A DNA stretch of 12,850 nucleotides from assembly GCA_045654565.1 (NCBI GenBank), contig JAZONP010000083.1:1-12850 (forward strand), read 5' to 3'. The DNA comes from UBA1189 sp045654565 (GTDB lineage Bacteria; Bacteroidota; Bacteroidia; Bacteroidales; Bacteroidaceae). The stretch's first letter is position 1. Each line of letters begins with the position of its first letter. A model generated the notes under the pieces. The model had not been told where the DNA came from. It ran no database searches and was given only the letters and a program-made list of their open reading frames with translations. Shown here piece by piece: positions 1-7,469 of this stretch. The position numbers and the translations under genes are program-made.

Positions 1-1326
1 GGCGGCCGCATCCCCTGGTGGGCAGCGGGTATCAGCATCTATGCCACCATGCTCTCGGCCATCACCTACATGACCATCCCGGCCAAGGCCTACACCACCG
101 ACTGGACCTACTACCCCATGCTGTGGATGATCCTGCTCGTGAGTTTCCCCGTCATCAAGTACTATCTGCCCTACTTCCGCAAACTCAACGTGACCAGCGC
201 CTATGAGATTCTGGAGCAGCGCTTCAACACCTTCACGCGCCTCTTGGCCTCAGCACTCTTCAGCATCTTCATGATCGTACGCATGGCCATCGTGCTCTAC
301 CTCCCCTCACTGGCACTCACCGCCGTGACGGGTATCGACATCTACCTGTGCATCGTGCTCATGGGTCTCGTGACCATCGTCTACTGCACCATGGGTGGTG
401 TCGAGGCTGTCATCTGGGGCGACGTGGTGCAGGGCTTGATCCTCGTGTGTGGAGCCATCTTCGCTGCGGTATACTTGGCTGTGGGTACCGAAGGAGGTGT
501 GATGGGATGCATCGACATCGCCTTGGAGAATGACAAACTGCGTCTCTTCGACTGGAGCAACACCTGGTCGCAAGCTACCTGGTGGGTTATCATCATCGGC
601 GGATTGGCCAACAATCTAATCTCCTATACCTCCGACCAGACGGTCATCCAGCGCTACCTCACCACACCTGATGAAAAGTCGGCCGGACGTGGCATCCTGG
701 TCAATGGCGTGATGAGCGTGTTCGTCTCCGTAGCCTTTTATATGATTGGTACAGGCCTCTACACCTTCTACAAGACCCACCCCGCAGAACTCGACGTGAC
801 GATGGGACAGAGCGACGCCATCTTCCCCTTCTTCATGATGAGCCAGATGCCCGCCGGTGTGGCCGGAGCACTCATCGCCGCTATCTTTGCAGCTACCATG
901 AGTACCATCTCTAGCAATATCAACAGTGTGGCCACGGCCTTCAGCATCGACTTCTGGAAACGCTTCCGCCCCACCACCGACTCTCAACTCGTTGTCGTAG
1001 CCCGCTGGGCATCGGTAGTGAGCGGCTTGGTAGGCTTGATGCTCGCCCTGTTCATGGCTACATGGAACATCCAGTCGTTCCTCGACTTCTTTAACGAGGC
1101 ACTTGGCTTGCTTACCAGCGGACTCGGCGGACTCTTCTTCATCGCCGTGTTCATGAAGCGCGTCAAGGGCAATGCCGCACTGGCAGGCTTCGTAGCGGGC
1201 GAGGCTGTCGTATTCTGGATGAGCGAGTACACCTCGGCCAACTTCCTGCTCTTCGGTGCCATCGGCATGGTGGTGAGCATCGTAGTGGCATGGTTACTCT
1301 CATTGGGCTCCTATTTCAAAAAATAG
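1..1326 (+). CDS. Sodium:solute symporter (SSS family), 5'-truncated
   Basis: The reading frame is open from base 1, so the gene begins upstream of the window; the internal ATG at 49 is not the start. The visible 441 residues are almost entirely membrane protein, with about eleven or twelve hydrophobic helices separated by short loops, as in SSS (APC-fold) transporters of roughly 500 residues. A small-residue, Ser/Thr-rich helix around bases 870-930 (FAATMSTISSNINS) resembles the conserved Na2-site region of SSS helix 8. It would carry a solute across the inner membrane using the sodium gradient. The substrate cannot be read from the sequence. The AGE epimerase 27 nt downstream suggests sialic acid, N-acetylmannosamine or a related amino sugar. 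Third codon positions are strongly C/G, more so than in genes further downstream. Family assignment is firm; substrate is inference. Confidence 0.9.
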   Translation, partial: GGRIPWWAAGISIYATMLSAITYMTIPAKAYTTDWTYYPMLWMILLVSFPVIKYYLPYFRKLNVTSAYEILEQRFNTFTRLLASALFSIFMIVRMAIVLYLPSLALTAVTGIDIYLCIVLMGLVTIVYCTMGGVEAVIWGDVVQGLILVCGAIFAAVYLAVGTEGGVMGCIDIALENDKLRLFDWSNTWSQATWWVIIIGGLANNLISYTSDQTVIQRYLTTPDEKSAGRGILVNGVMSVFVSVAFYMIGTGLYTFYKTHPAELDVTMGQSDAIFPFFMMSQMPAGVAGALIAAIFAATMSTISSNINSVATAFSIDFWKRFRPTTDSQLVVVARWASVVSGLVGLMLALFMATWNIQSFLDFFNEALGLLTSGLGGLFFIAVFMKRVKGNAALAGFVAGEAVVFWMSEYTSANFLLFGAIGMVVSIVVAWLLSLGSYFKK

Positions 1327-1353
1327 TAACAACAACTAAAACATATATCCAAC

Positions 1354-2535
1354 ATGATTGACTTCAAACAATTAGCACAGCAATACAAGAGCGAGCTCCT
1401 CGACAGAGTGATGCCCTTCTGGATGGAAAAGAGTATAGACCATGAGTTTGGCGGTTACTTCACCTGCCTCGAACGCGACGGCGAGGTCTTCGACACCGAC
1501 AAGTTTATCTGGCTCCAGGGCCGCGAAGTGTGGATGCTCTCTACCCTCTACAATAAGGTGGAGAAGCGCCAGGAGTGGCTCGACGCCGCTATCCAAGGTG
1601 CCGAGTTCTTGAAGAAGTATGGCCACGACGGTAACCTCAACTGGTACTTTGCCCTCGACCGCGAGGGACATCCGCTCGTAGAGCCCTATAACATCTTCTC
1701 CTACACGTTTGCGGTTATCGCCTTCGGACAGCTCTCCATCGCCACGGGCAACAAGGAGTATGCCGAGATAGCCAAGAAGACCTTCGATATCGTGCTCTCC
1801 AAGGTCGACAATCCCAAGGGGCGCTGGTCAAAGGCGTCGCCCGGTGCCCGCTCATTGAAGAGCTTTGCCTTGCCTATGATTCTTTGCAACGTGGCACTCG
1901 AGATAGAGTCGCTCCTGGACAAGGAGTTCCTCGACAAAACTATCGAGACCTGTGTGCACGAAGTTATGGACGTATTCTACCGCCCCGAGTTAGGCCTTAT
2001 CGTAGAGCATCTAGGCACCAATAACGAGATGGTAGACTGCATGGATGGTCGCCTACTCAACCCTGGCCACGCCATCGAAGCCATGTGGTTCATCATGGAT
2101 CTCGGCAAGCGTTTGGGGGACCAAGCCTTAATAGAGAAAGCCGTGAAGATAGCTTTGGCTGAGGTCGAATATGGTTGGGACAAACAATATGGTGGTATTT
2201 TCTACTTCATGGACCGTTTGGGCCGTCCTCTCCAGCAGCTTGAGTGGGATCAAAAGCTGTGGTGGGTACATATAGAAACCCTTATCACCATGATTAAGGG
2301 CTATGAACTCACAGGCAATACCGAGTGCTTGGCTTGGTTTGAGCGCATCCACGACTACGCGTGGAGCCACTTCATGGATCCAGAACACCCTGAATGGTTT
2401 GGCTACCTCAACCGCCAGGGCGAGGTGTTGCTCACCTTGAAGGGCGGTAAATGGAAAGGTTGTTTCCACGTTCCCCGTGGTCTGATGCAGGTGTATCAGT
2501 CATTGGAGCGCATCGCTGCCAACAAAGAGTCGTAA
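1354..2535 (+). CDS. N-acylglucosamine 2-epimerase (AGE family)
   Basis: This 393-residue protein should interconvert N-acetylglucosamine and N-acetylmannosamine in the cytoplasm, the step that feeds sialic-acid-derived ManNAc into amino-sugar catabolism. It aligns by eye along its length with mammalian AGE (renin-binding protein): WLQGREVWM near residues 53-61, NPGHAIEA near 236-243, LEWDQKLWW near 296-304 and KGCFHVPR near 368-375. R57, H239, E308 and H372 fall at the same positions as the active-site residues I recall for the cyanobacterial enzyme. The length is normal for an (alpha/alpha)6-barrel epimerase. It follows the SSS transporter by 27 nt, so the two are probably cotranscribed. 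Cellobiose 2-epimerases are relatives that also sit beside SSS symporters in Bacteroides mannan operons, but the GCFHVPR tail favours AGE. In Bacteroides and Tannerella sialic acid loci the equivalent gene is called nanE. GC at third positions falls in the last third of the gene. Confidence 0.88.
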   Translation: MIDFKQLAQQYKSELLDRVMPFWMEKSIDHEFGGYFTCLERDGEVFDTDKFIWLQGREVWMLSTLYNKVEKRQEWLDAAIQGAEFLKKYGHDGNLNWYFALDREGHPLVEPYNIFSYTFAVIAFGQLSIATGNKEYAEIAKKTFDIVLSKVDNPKGRWSKASPGARSLKSFALPMILCNVALEIESLLDKEFLDKTIETCVHEVMDVFYRPELGLIVEHLGTNNEMVDCMDGRLLNPGHAIEAMWFIMDLGKRLGDQALIEKAVKIALAEVEYGWDKQYGGIFYFMDRLGRPLQQLEWDQKLWWVHIETLITMIKGYELTGNTECLAWFERIHDYAWSHFMDPEHPEWFGYLNRQGEVLLTLKGGKWKGCFHVPRGLMQVYQSLERIAANKES

Positions 2536-2568
2536 GCATCTCGCAGATAATAGACGTAGGACGAAATC

Positions 2569-3006
2569 ATGGAGCCAACAATAATCTCTCCCATCTGTTT
2601 TGACTCGGCCCAATATGAGGCCACTTGTCGGTTGCTCAGACAACTGACAACCCGTAATATTACATTGACGGAAGAGGCTTACGATAAACTCATCACATCG
2701 ACCAACAGTAGATTGTTCTTCTTGCAACACAACGGTTGCATTGCAGGAATGATTACCGTCGGTACCTACCTTAGTCCTACAGGCAGCAAGGCATGGATTG
2801 AAGATGTGGTAGTAGACGAGAGGTATCGTGGTTACGGCCTCGGCCGCCAGCTTGTGGCTCACGCCATTGACTATTGCAGAAAACAGGACATCGAGACGTT
2901 GTACCTTACCTCAAACCCCAAACGGGTGGCAGCCAATGGACTGTACCAATCAATAGGCTTTGAACGTAAAGAAACCAATATGTATAAATTGCAACTGACG
3001 AAATGA
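2569..3006 (+). CDS. GNAT-family N-acetyltransferase
   Basis: This 145-residue protein is a single GNAT domain. The acetyl-CoA pyrophosphate-binding motif A is clear: a strand ending WIEDVVVDE (77-85) followed by RGYGLG (87-92) and a helix. The C-terminal part has the LTSNPKR...ANGLYQSIGF pattern (113-131) that closes the fold. The IEDVVVDE-YRG-GLG string resembles glucosamine-phosphate acetyltransferase-type (GNA1-like) members, which would suit the preceding amino-sugar gene, but GNAT substrates cannot be assigned reliably from motif A and it could equally modify a protein or small amine. It starts 33 nt after the epimerase, and its TGA overlaps the next ATG by 4 nt (ATGA), indicating translational coupling to rsmI. 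Confidence 0.85.
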   Translation: MEPTIISPICFDSAQYEATCRLLRQLTTRNITLTEEAYDKLITSTNSRLFFLQHNGCIAGMITVGTYLSPTGSKAWIEDVVVDERYRGYGLGRQLVAHAIDYCRKQDIETLYLTSNPKRVAANGLYQSIGFERKETNMYKLQLTK

Positions 3007-3713
3007 GTAAAGGACGATTATATGTGGTCCCCACACCTGTGGGCAACCTCGAAGACATGACCTTCCGCGCTATACGAATATTAAAGGAGGCTGATCTTAT
3101 CTTGGCAGAGGATACACGCACAAGCGGCATCTTATTGAAGCATTACGAGATAAAAAACACGTTGCAATCTCACCACAAGTTCAACGAGCACAAAACCATC
3201 GAGCCTCTCGTTCAACGAATGTTGGCAGGAGAGACTGTGGCTCTCGTGTCTGATGCTGGCACACCAGCCATCAGCGATCCAGGGTTCCTACTTGTTCGCG
3301 AGTGTGTTCGACATGGCATTGAAGTGCAGTGTCTACCCGGTGCAACAGCTTTTGTCCCAGCACTGGTGTCATCAGGGTTACCCAACGATCGTTTCTGTTT
3401 CGAGGGATTCTTACCCCAAAAGAAGGGTCGTCAAACGCGACTGCTTGCCCTCCAGGAAGAGCATCGCACAATGATATTCTACGAATCACCCTACCGTTTA
3501 GTAAAGACACTCACCCAATTTGCCGAATATTTCGGTGCAGAGCGTGAAGTTGCAGTATGTCGCGAGATATCCAAGCTACACGAAGAGACCGTGCGTGGTA
3601 CGCTAGCCGAGGTAATCGCCCACTTTACCGCTACCGAGCCACGTGGAGAGATTGTCATCATCCTCGGCGGATGCCCCGATGCAAAAGAATCGAAAAAGAA
3701 TAATGACCAATAA
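3003..3713 (+). CDS. rsmI: 16S rRNA (cytidine1402-2'-O)-methyltransferase RsmI
   Basis: This 236-residue SAM-dependent enzyme of the tetrapyrrole-methylase fold 2'-O-methylates C1402 in the decoding centre of 16S rRNA. Family motifs are all present: PTPVGNLEDMT (10-20), AEDTR (35-39), SDAGTPAISDPG (83-94), LPGATA (111-116) and YESP (160-163). It is about 50 residues shorter than the E. coli enzyme and lacks the C-terminal extension, while both halves of the catalytic fold are complete, so this looks like a short family form rather than a truncation. Its ATG overlaps the acetyltransferase stop by 4 nt and its TAA directly abuts the next ATG, so it lies inside a translationally compact operon. 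Confidence 0.95.
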   Translation: MSKGRLYVVPTPVGNLEDMTFRAIRILKEADLILAEDTRTSGILLKHYEIKNTLQSHHKFNEHKTIEPLVQRMLAGETVALVSDAGTPAISDPGFLLVRECVRHGIEVQCLPGATAFVPALVSSGLPNDRFCFEGFLPQKKGRQTRLLALQEEHRTMIFYESPYRLVKTLTQFAEYFGAEREVAVCREISKLHEETVRGTLAEVIAHFTATEPRGEIVIILGGCPDAKESKKNNDQ

Positions 3714-5102
3714 ATGAAGAAAACCTCATACATAGTTCTATCCGCCCTCATCTTGTTGTGCGGATGTACGGAGAAAATATTCCCTATCCGTGGAGTACAG
3801 AAGACCGAAACTCCCCAAGAAATAGTTATCCAGACAACAGCCCCCTCAGCAGTGGAGCAAGAAGACACGACAATAGCCGAAACCGTAGAGAAGGCTCCTA
3901 TCGAGATACAGCGCATGCCTATCCCCGAAGCTTGGACCAAGGTGGAGGACGACTCACTCGTAGTGCTCGAAAGCATGTCGGGCGAACTGGACAGCTTGCT
4001 CAACAGCTGGTATGCACAGACCTACTTGATGGTGGACACCACCTGTACATCGACCGCCACAAATCCCATATTCAGCGATACGGTGTACAACGACCGACTG
4101 GCCAACCTTCCCTGTGTGGTGCCAATGATATATAATCAAGTGGTGAAGTCGCATATCGACCGCTATGCCTCAAAGCTGCGCCATCAAGTATCCTACATGC
4201 TCGGCATGATGGAATATTACGAACCACTCATCGAGCAGGCACTCGATGTATATGATGTTCCCAACGAATTGAAGTATCTGCCTGTGGTAGAGTCGGCACT
4301 GAACCCAGTGGCCGTGTCTCGTGTGGGGGCTACTGGTTTGTGGCAGTTCATGTACAGCACAGGCAAGCTCTACGGGCTGAAGCAGAATAGTCTTGTAGAT
4401 GACCGACGAGATCCCGAGAAGGCCTCTTGGGCGGCGGCCAAGTACCTACGTTCGCTCTACGACCGCTTCGGGGACTGGAGCCTTGCCATCGCGGCCTACA
4501 ACTGCGGACCAGGCAATGTAAATAAGGGCATCTATCGTTCGGGAGGGAAGCGTGAATTTTGGGATATCTATTGGTATCTACCTCGTGAGACCCGTGGTTA
4601 TCTCCCAGCCTTTATTGCTGCCAACTACATCATGACCTACCACGCAGAACACGGTATCTGTCCCATGGAGAGTAAGTTACCCTTAGCAACCGACACTATC
4701 ATGGTGAACCGCTTACTCCACTTTGACCAAATAGTGGCAGTGTGTGACATTGACATAGAAACACTCCGTGGCCTCAACCCCCAATATAAGGAAAATGTAA
4801 TCCCAGGAAAATTCCAACCTAACTCTCTCAGACTTCCCGAGGACAAGATACGGGACTTCATACTATCGGGAGACTCTATTTATAATTATGAGCGCGAGAA
4901 ATACTTCTCCGAAGAGAAGGTAAAGGAGCTCAAGAACCAAGCATTGAACACAGGTTTTGTCATCCACAAGATACGTAGCGGCGAGACTCTTTCAACTATA
5001 GCACGCCGCTATCGCGTAACCATTACCGAACTAAAGAGATGGAATGGTCTTAAAAGCAGCAACATTGTGGCAGGCAAAACATTGAAGATATATCCGAGAT
5101 AA
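3714..5102 (+). CDS. MltD-like membrane-bound lytic murein transglycosylase, lipoprotein with LysM
   Basis: The 462-residue product starts with a lipoprotein signal ending LLCGC, with lipidation predicted at Cys18. The following TEK lacks the K/Q-plus-acidic surface export signal known in Bacteroidetes, so it probably stays on the periplasmic face of the outer membrane. After a Thr/Pro/Glu-rich linker comes an SLT (GH23) domain at about 165-310, with catalytic Glu193 in VVESALNP, GATGLWQFM (205-213) and AYNCGPGN (261-268). A degenerate LysM-like segment lies at about 330-375 and a clear LysM (IRSGETLSTIA...GKTLKIY) at about 417-460, for peptidoglycan binding. It would cleave the MurNAc-GlcNAc glycan bond to yield 1,6-anhydro products. 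The ATG directly follows the rsmI stop with no gap, and rel begins 8 nt after its stop. The architecture matches MltD; exact orthology is not certain. Confidence 0.93.
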   Translation: MKKTSYIVLSALILLCGCTEKIFPIRGVQKTETPQEIVIQTTAPSAVEQEDTTIAETVEKAPIEIQRMPIPEAWTKVEDDSLVVLESMSGELDSLLNSWYAQTYLMVDTTCTSTATNPIFSDTVYNDRLANLPCVVPMIYNQVVKSHIDRYASKLRHQVSYMLGMMEYYEPLIEQALDVYDVPNELKYLPVVESALNPVAVSRVGATGLWQFMYSTGKLYGLKQNSLVDDRRDPEKASWAAAKYLRSLYDRFGDWSLAIAAYNCGPGNVNKGIYRSGGKREFWDIYWYLPRETRGYLPAFIAANYIMTYHAEHGICPMESKLPLATDTIMVNRLLHFDQIVAVCDIDIETLRGLNPQYKENVIPGKFQPNSLRLPEDKIRDFILSGDSIYNYEREKYFSEEKVKELKNQALNTGFVIHKIRSGETLSTIARRYRVTITELKRWNGLKSSNIVAGKTLKIYPR

Positions 5103-5110
5103 GAGACATC

Positions 5111-7360
5111 ATGACTACTGAAAAGGAACCATCTGAGGAACGGCTCATCAACGAAGCTTTTCAAGGGCTCATTAATAGCTACTTGGCATCGAAACACCGC
5201 AAGAAGGTAGATATCATTACCCGCGCATTCAATTTTGCCAAGCATGCCCACAAGGGAGTTCGCCGAAATTCAGGCGAGCCCTATATACTGCACCCTATAG
5301 CTGTGGCGCGCATAGTGAGCGAGGAGATAGGGCTCGGTTCAACCTCTATTTGTGCAGCCTTACTGCACGATGTGGTTGAGGATACAGAGTACACTATTGA
5401 GGACATCTCCAATCTTTTTGGCCCCAAAGTGGCACAGATTGTTGACGGACTCACAAAAATCTCGGGTGGCATCTTCGGTGACAAGGCATCTGCACAAACC
5501 GAGAACTTCAAGAAGTTGCTTCTCACCATGTCCGAAGACATTCGAGTCATCCTTATCAAGATTGCTGACCGCTTGCACAACATGCGCACACTAGAGCACA
5601 TGGCACCCAACAAGCAGTACAAAATAGCTGGTGAGACACTCTACATCTATGCACCCATCGCCTATCGCCTCGGGTTGAATAAGATAAAGATGGAACTTGA
5701 GAACCTCAGCTTCAAGTACGAACATCCCGAAGAGTATGCAGCGATAGAGGAGAAACTCGCCGTCACCCAAGCCGAACGCGAGAAACTCTTTGACAACTTC
5801 ACTGCTCCAATCAAAGCCAAACTTAATGAAATGGGGATAAAGTATAGGCTCTTGGGGCGAATCAAATCACCCTACTCGATATGGCGCAAAATGCAAACCA
5901 AGCATCTTGCCTTCGACGAGATTTTCGACATTCTCGCCGTGCGTATCATCTTCGAGCCTCATAACCCCAAAGAAGAGGCCAATGAATGCTTCAACATCTA
6001 TATCGCCCTATCTCAACTCTACAGCAGCCATCCAGATCGTTTCCGCGATTGGGTTAACCAACCCAAAACCAATGGATATCAAGCACTGCATATGACGCTC
6101 ATGAGCCGTCATGGTGAATGGGTCGAGGTACAGATACGAAGTCAGCGCATGGATGATATTGCCGAACAAGGTGTAGCCGCACATTGGAAATACAAAGAGA
6201 AAGGCTATGTGGAAGAGGAAGAGGTAGATCTCAACCATTGGCTCCACGCCATCAAGGAGATACTTGATGACCCACAACCTGACGCGATGGATTTCCTCGA
6301 TGCCATCAAACTGAACCTCTACGCATCGGAGATTTTTGTCTTTACCCCGAAAGGAGAGATTAAGACTATGCCTCAAGGTTGCACAGCACTAGACTTTGCC
6401 TTCTCTATCCACTCGGTATTGGGAACTCACTGCATCGGCGCAAAGGTTAATCATAAACTTGTGCCCATGAGTCACGTATTACAAAGTGGCGATCAGGTAG
6501 AGGTGCTTACCTCTAAAACTCAGAATGTAAAGCCTGAATGGCTTGACATGGTCACTACAGCCAAAGCCAAGAGTAAGATACAAGGCATATTAAGACGTGA
6601 AGAACGCATCGCGCACAAGGAAGGCGAACGCTTGATGAATGAATTTGTAGAGAGAGAGGGATTAACACTCGATATACACAATATGGCACGCTTATGTCGT
6701 CTGCACGGATTCACCGAATACGACCAATTGCTCATCGCTATCGGCAAGGGGCTTGTTTCTCTCGGAGATGCCGAACGCAACGCGCTTAAGGGGAGCTCAT
6801 CTTCAAACAATATTCTCGGACGCCTCTTCCGTACCACCAAGAAAGAAGAGCCTTCAACACCCTATCCTCTGCATTATACCCCAGACGAAGCACAAAAAAT
6901 CGATAAAAAACGTCCGCTTATCCTTACAGATGAAGCCTTGCAAAACGTCTATCACATGGCAGATTGTTGTCATCCGATACCAGGCGATGACGTGTTGGGC
7001 TTCATCGATGACGATGGTCAGATAGTCATACATCAGCGCAAATGTCCTAAGGCGACCAAACTTAAAGCAGCCTATGGTAATCGTATTGTGTCAGCACAAT
7101 GGAGTACCCACAAACTGCTCCATTTCTCCGTATCACTCAACATAAAAGGTATTGATGGCGTAGGAGTGGTAAACCAAATCACCAATGTCATATCCCAAGA
7201 ACTTAATGTAAATATGGAGCGCATCCTCATCGAAGCGCACGATGGGATTTTTGATGGGACCATTCGACTTCGCGTGCACGATGTAGACGACATTAAGGTT
7301 ATTTGCGAAAACCTTAAGAAACTAAACAACGTACGTTCCGTAGTGCGTGTAGATGACTAA
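5111..7360 (+). CDS. Bifunctional (p)ppGpp synthetase/hydrolase, RelA/SpoT (Rel) family
   Basis: This full-length 749-residue RSH protein makes and degrades the alarmone (p)ppGpp in response to starvation. The N-terminal HD hydrolase is intact: H61 (ILHP), H86-D87 and E90-D91 (HDVVED), and D153 in ADRLHNM. The synthetase follows with GRIKSPYSIWRKM (249-261), DILAVRIIFE (273-282), the G-loop region NQPKTNGYQALH (316-327) and EVQIRS (339-344). The class-determining motif reads RFRD (310-313), close to the RXKD form of bifunctional enzymes and unlike the EXDD of synthetase-only RelA. A TGS domain lies at about 405-468, a helical region at 475-600, the Cys-containing domain with ADCCHPIPGDD (617-627) and C645, and a C-terminal ACT domain at about 668-749. 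Both activities should therefore be present, with ribosome-dependent regulation through the C-terminal half. It is the last gene of the plus-strand run; I see no clear terminator directly after it. Confidence 0.97.
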   Translation: MTTEKEPSEERLINEAFQGLINSYLASKHRKKVDIITRAFNFAKHAHKGVRRNSGEPYILHPIAVARIVSEEIGLGSTSICAALLHDVVEDTEYTIEDISNLFGPKVAQIVDGLTKISGGIFGDKASAQTENFKKLLLTMSEDIRVILIKIADRLHNMRTLEHMAPNKQYKIAGETLYIYAPIAYRLGLNKIKMELENLSFKYEHPEEYAAIEEKLAVTQAEREKLFDNFTAPIKAKLNEMGIKYRLLGRIKSPYSIWRKMQTKHLAFDEIFDILAVRIIFEPHNPKEEANECFNIYIALSQLYSSHPDRFRDWVNQPKTNGYQALHMTLMSRHGEWVEVQIRSQRMDDIAEQGVAAHWKYKEKGYVEEEEVDLNHWLHAIKEILDDPQPDAMDFLDAIKLNLYASEIFVFTPKGEIKTMPQGCTALDFAFSIHSVLGTHCIGAKVNHKLVPMSHVLQSGDQVEVLTSKTQNVKPEWLDMVTTAKAKSKIQGILRREERIAHKEGERLMNEFVEREGLTLDIHNMARLCRLHGFTEYDQLLIAIGKGLVSLGDAERNALKGSSSSNNILGRLFRTTKKEEPSTPYPLHYTPDEAQKIDKKRPLILTDEALQNVYHMADCCHPIPGDDVLGFIDDDGQIVIHQRKCPKATKLKAAYGNRIVSAQWSTHKLLHFSVSLNIKGIDGVGVVNQITNVISQELNVNMERILIEAHDGIFDGTIRLRVHDVDDIKVICENLKKLNNVRSVVRVDD

Positions 7361-7440
7361 AAACGAATTCTATTAGGTTGTCAAAATGATTTTTCAATAA
7401 AAATAATGAGTTAGGACAAGCGAAATTCGGAAAATATCCT

Positions 7441-7448
7441 TACATTTG
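7441..7448 (+). promoter_or_regulatory. Bacteroidetes -7 promoter box
   Basis: TACATTTG matches the Bacteroidetes sigma-A -7 consensus TAnnTTTG exactly. It lies 21 nt before the ATG at 7470, leaving a short leader, and belongs to the acidic hypothetical protein. I find no convincing -33 TTTG at the usual distance upstream, so the promoter may be weak or helped by a factor. The box overlaps the in-frame ATG at 7446, which rules out that codon as start for transcripts from this promoter. Confidence 0.7.
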
Positions 7449-7469
7449 CTAAACAAAACGATAATCATT

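Noticed and set aside
1354..2535. Cellobiose 2-epimerase as the identity of the AGE-family protein
   Set aside because: Bacteroides mannan operons pair such enzymes with symporters, but the WLQGR, NPGH and KGCFHVPR segments match N-acylglucosamine epimerases much more closely.
3714..3780. Surface-exposed lipoprotein signal on the lytic transglycosylase
   Set aside because: The residues after Cys18 are T-E-K, which does not fit the known export signal, and a peptidoglycan hydrolase belongs in the periplasm.
3491..4003. 170-residue minus-strand reading frame opposite rsmI and the transglycosylase
   Set aside because: It is very rich in Ser and Thr as expected from antisense of the sense codons, shows no recognisable domain, and is covered by two well-supported genes.
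7361..7440. Terminator for rel in the gap before the acidic gene
   Set aside because: Only weak imperfect A/T repeats (near 7379-7398) are present, without a stable GC stem followed by a T-run.
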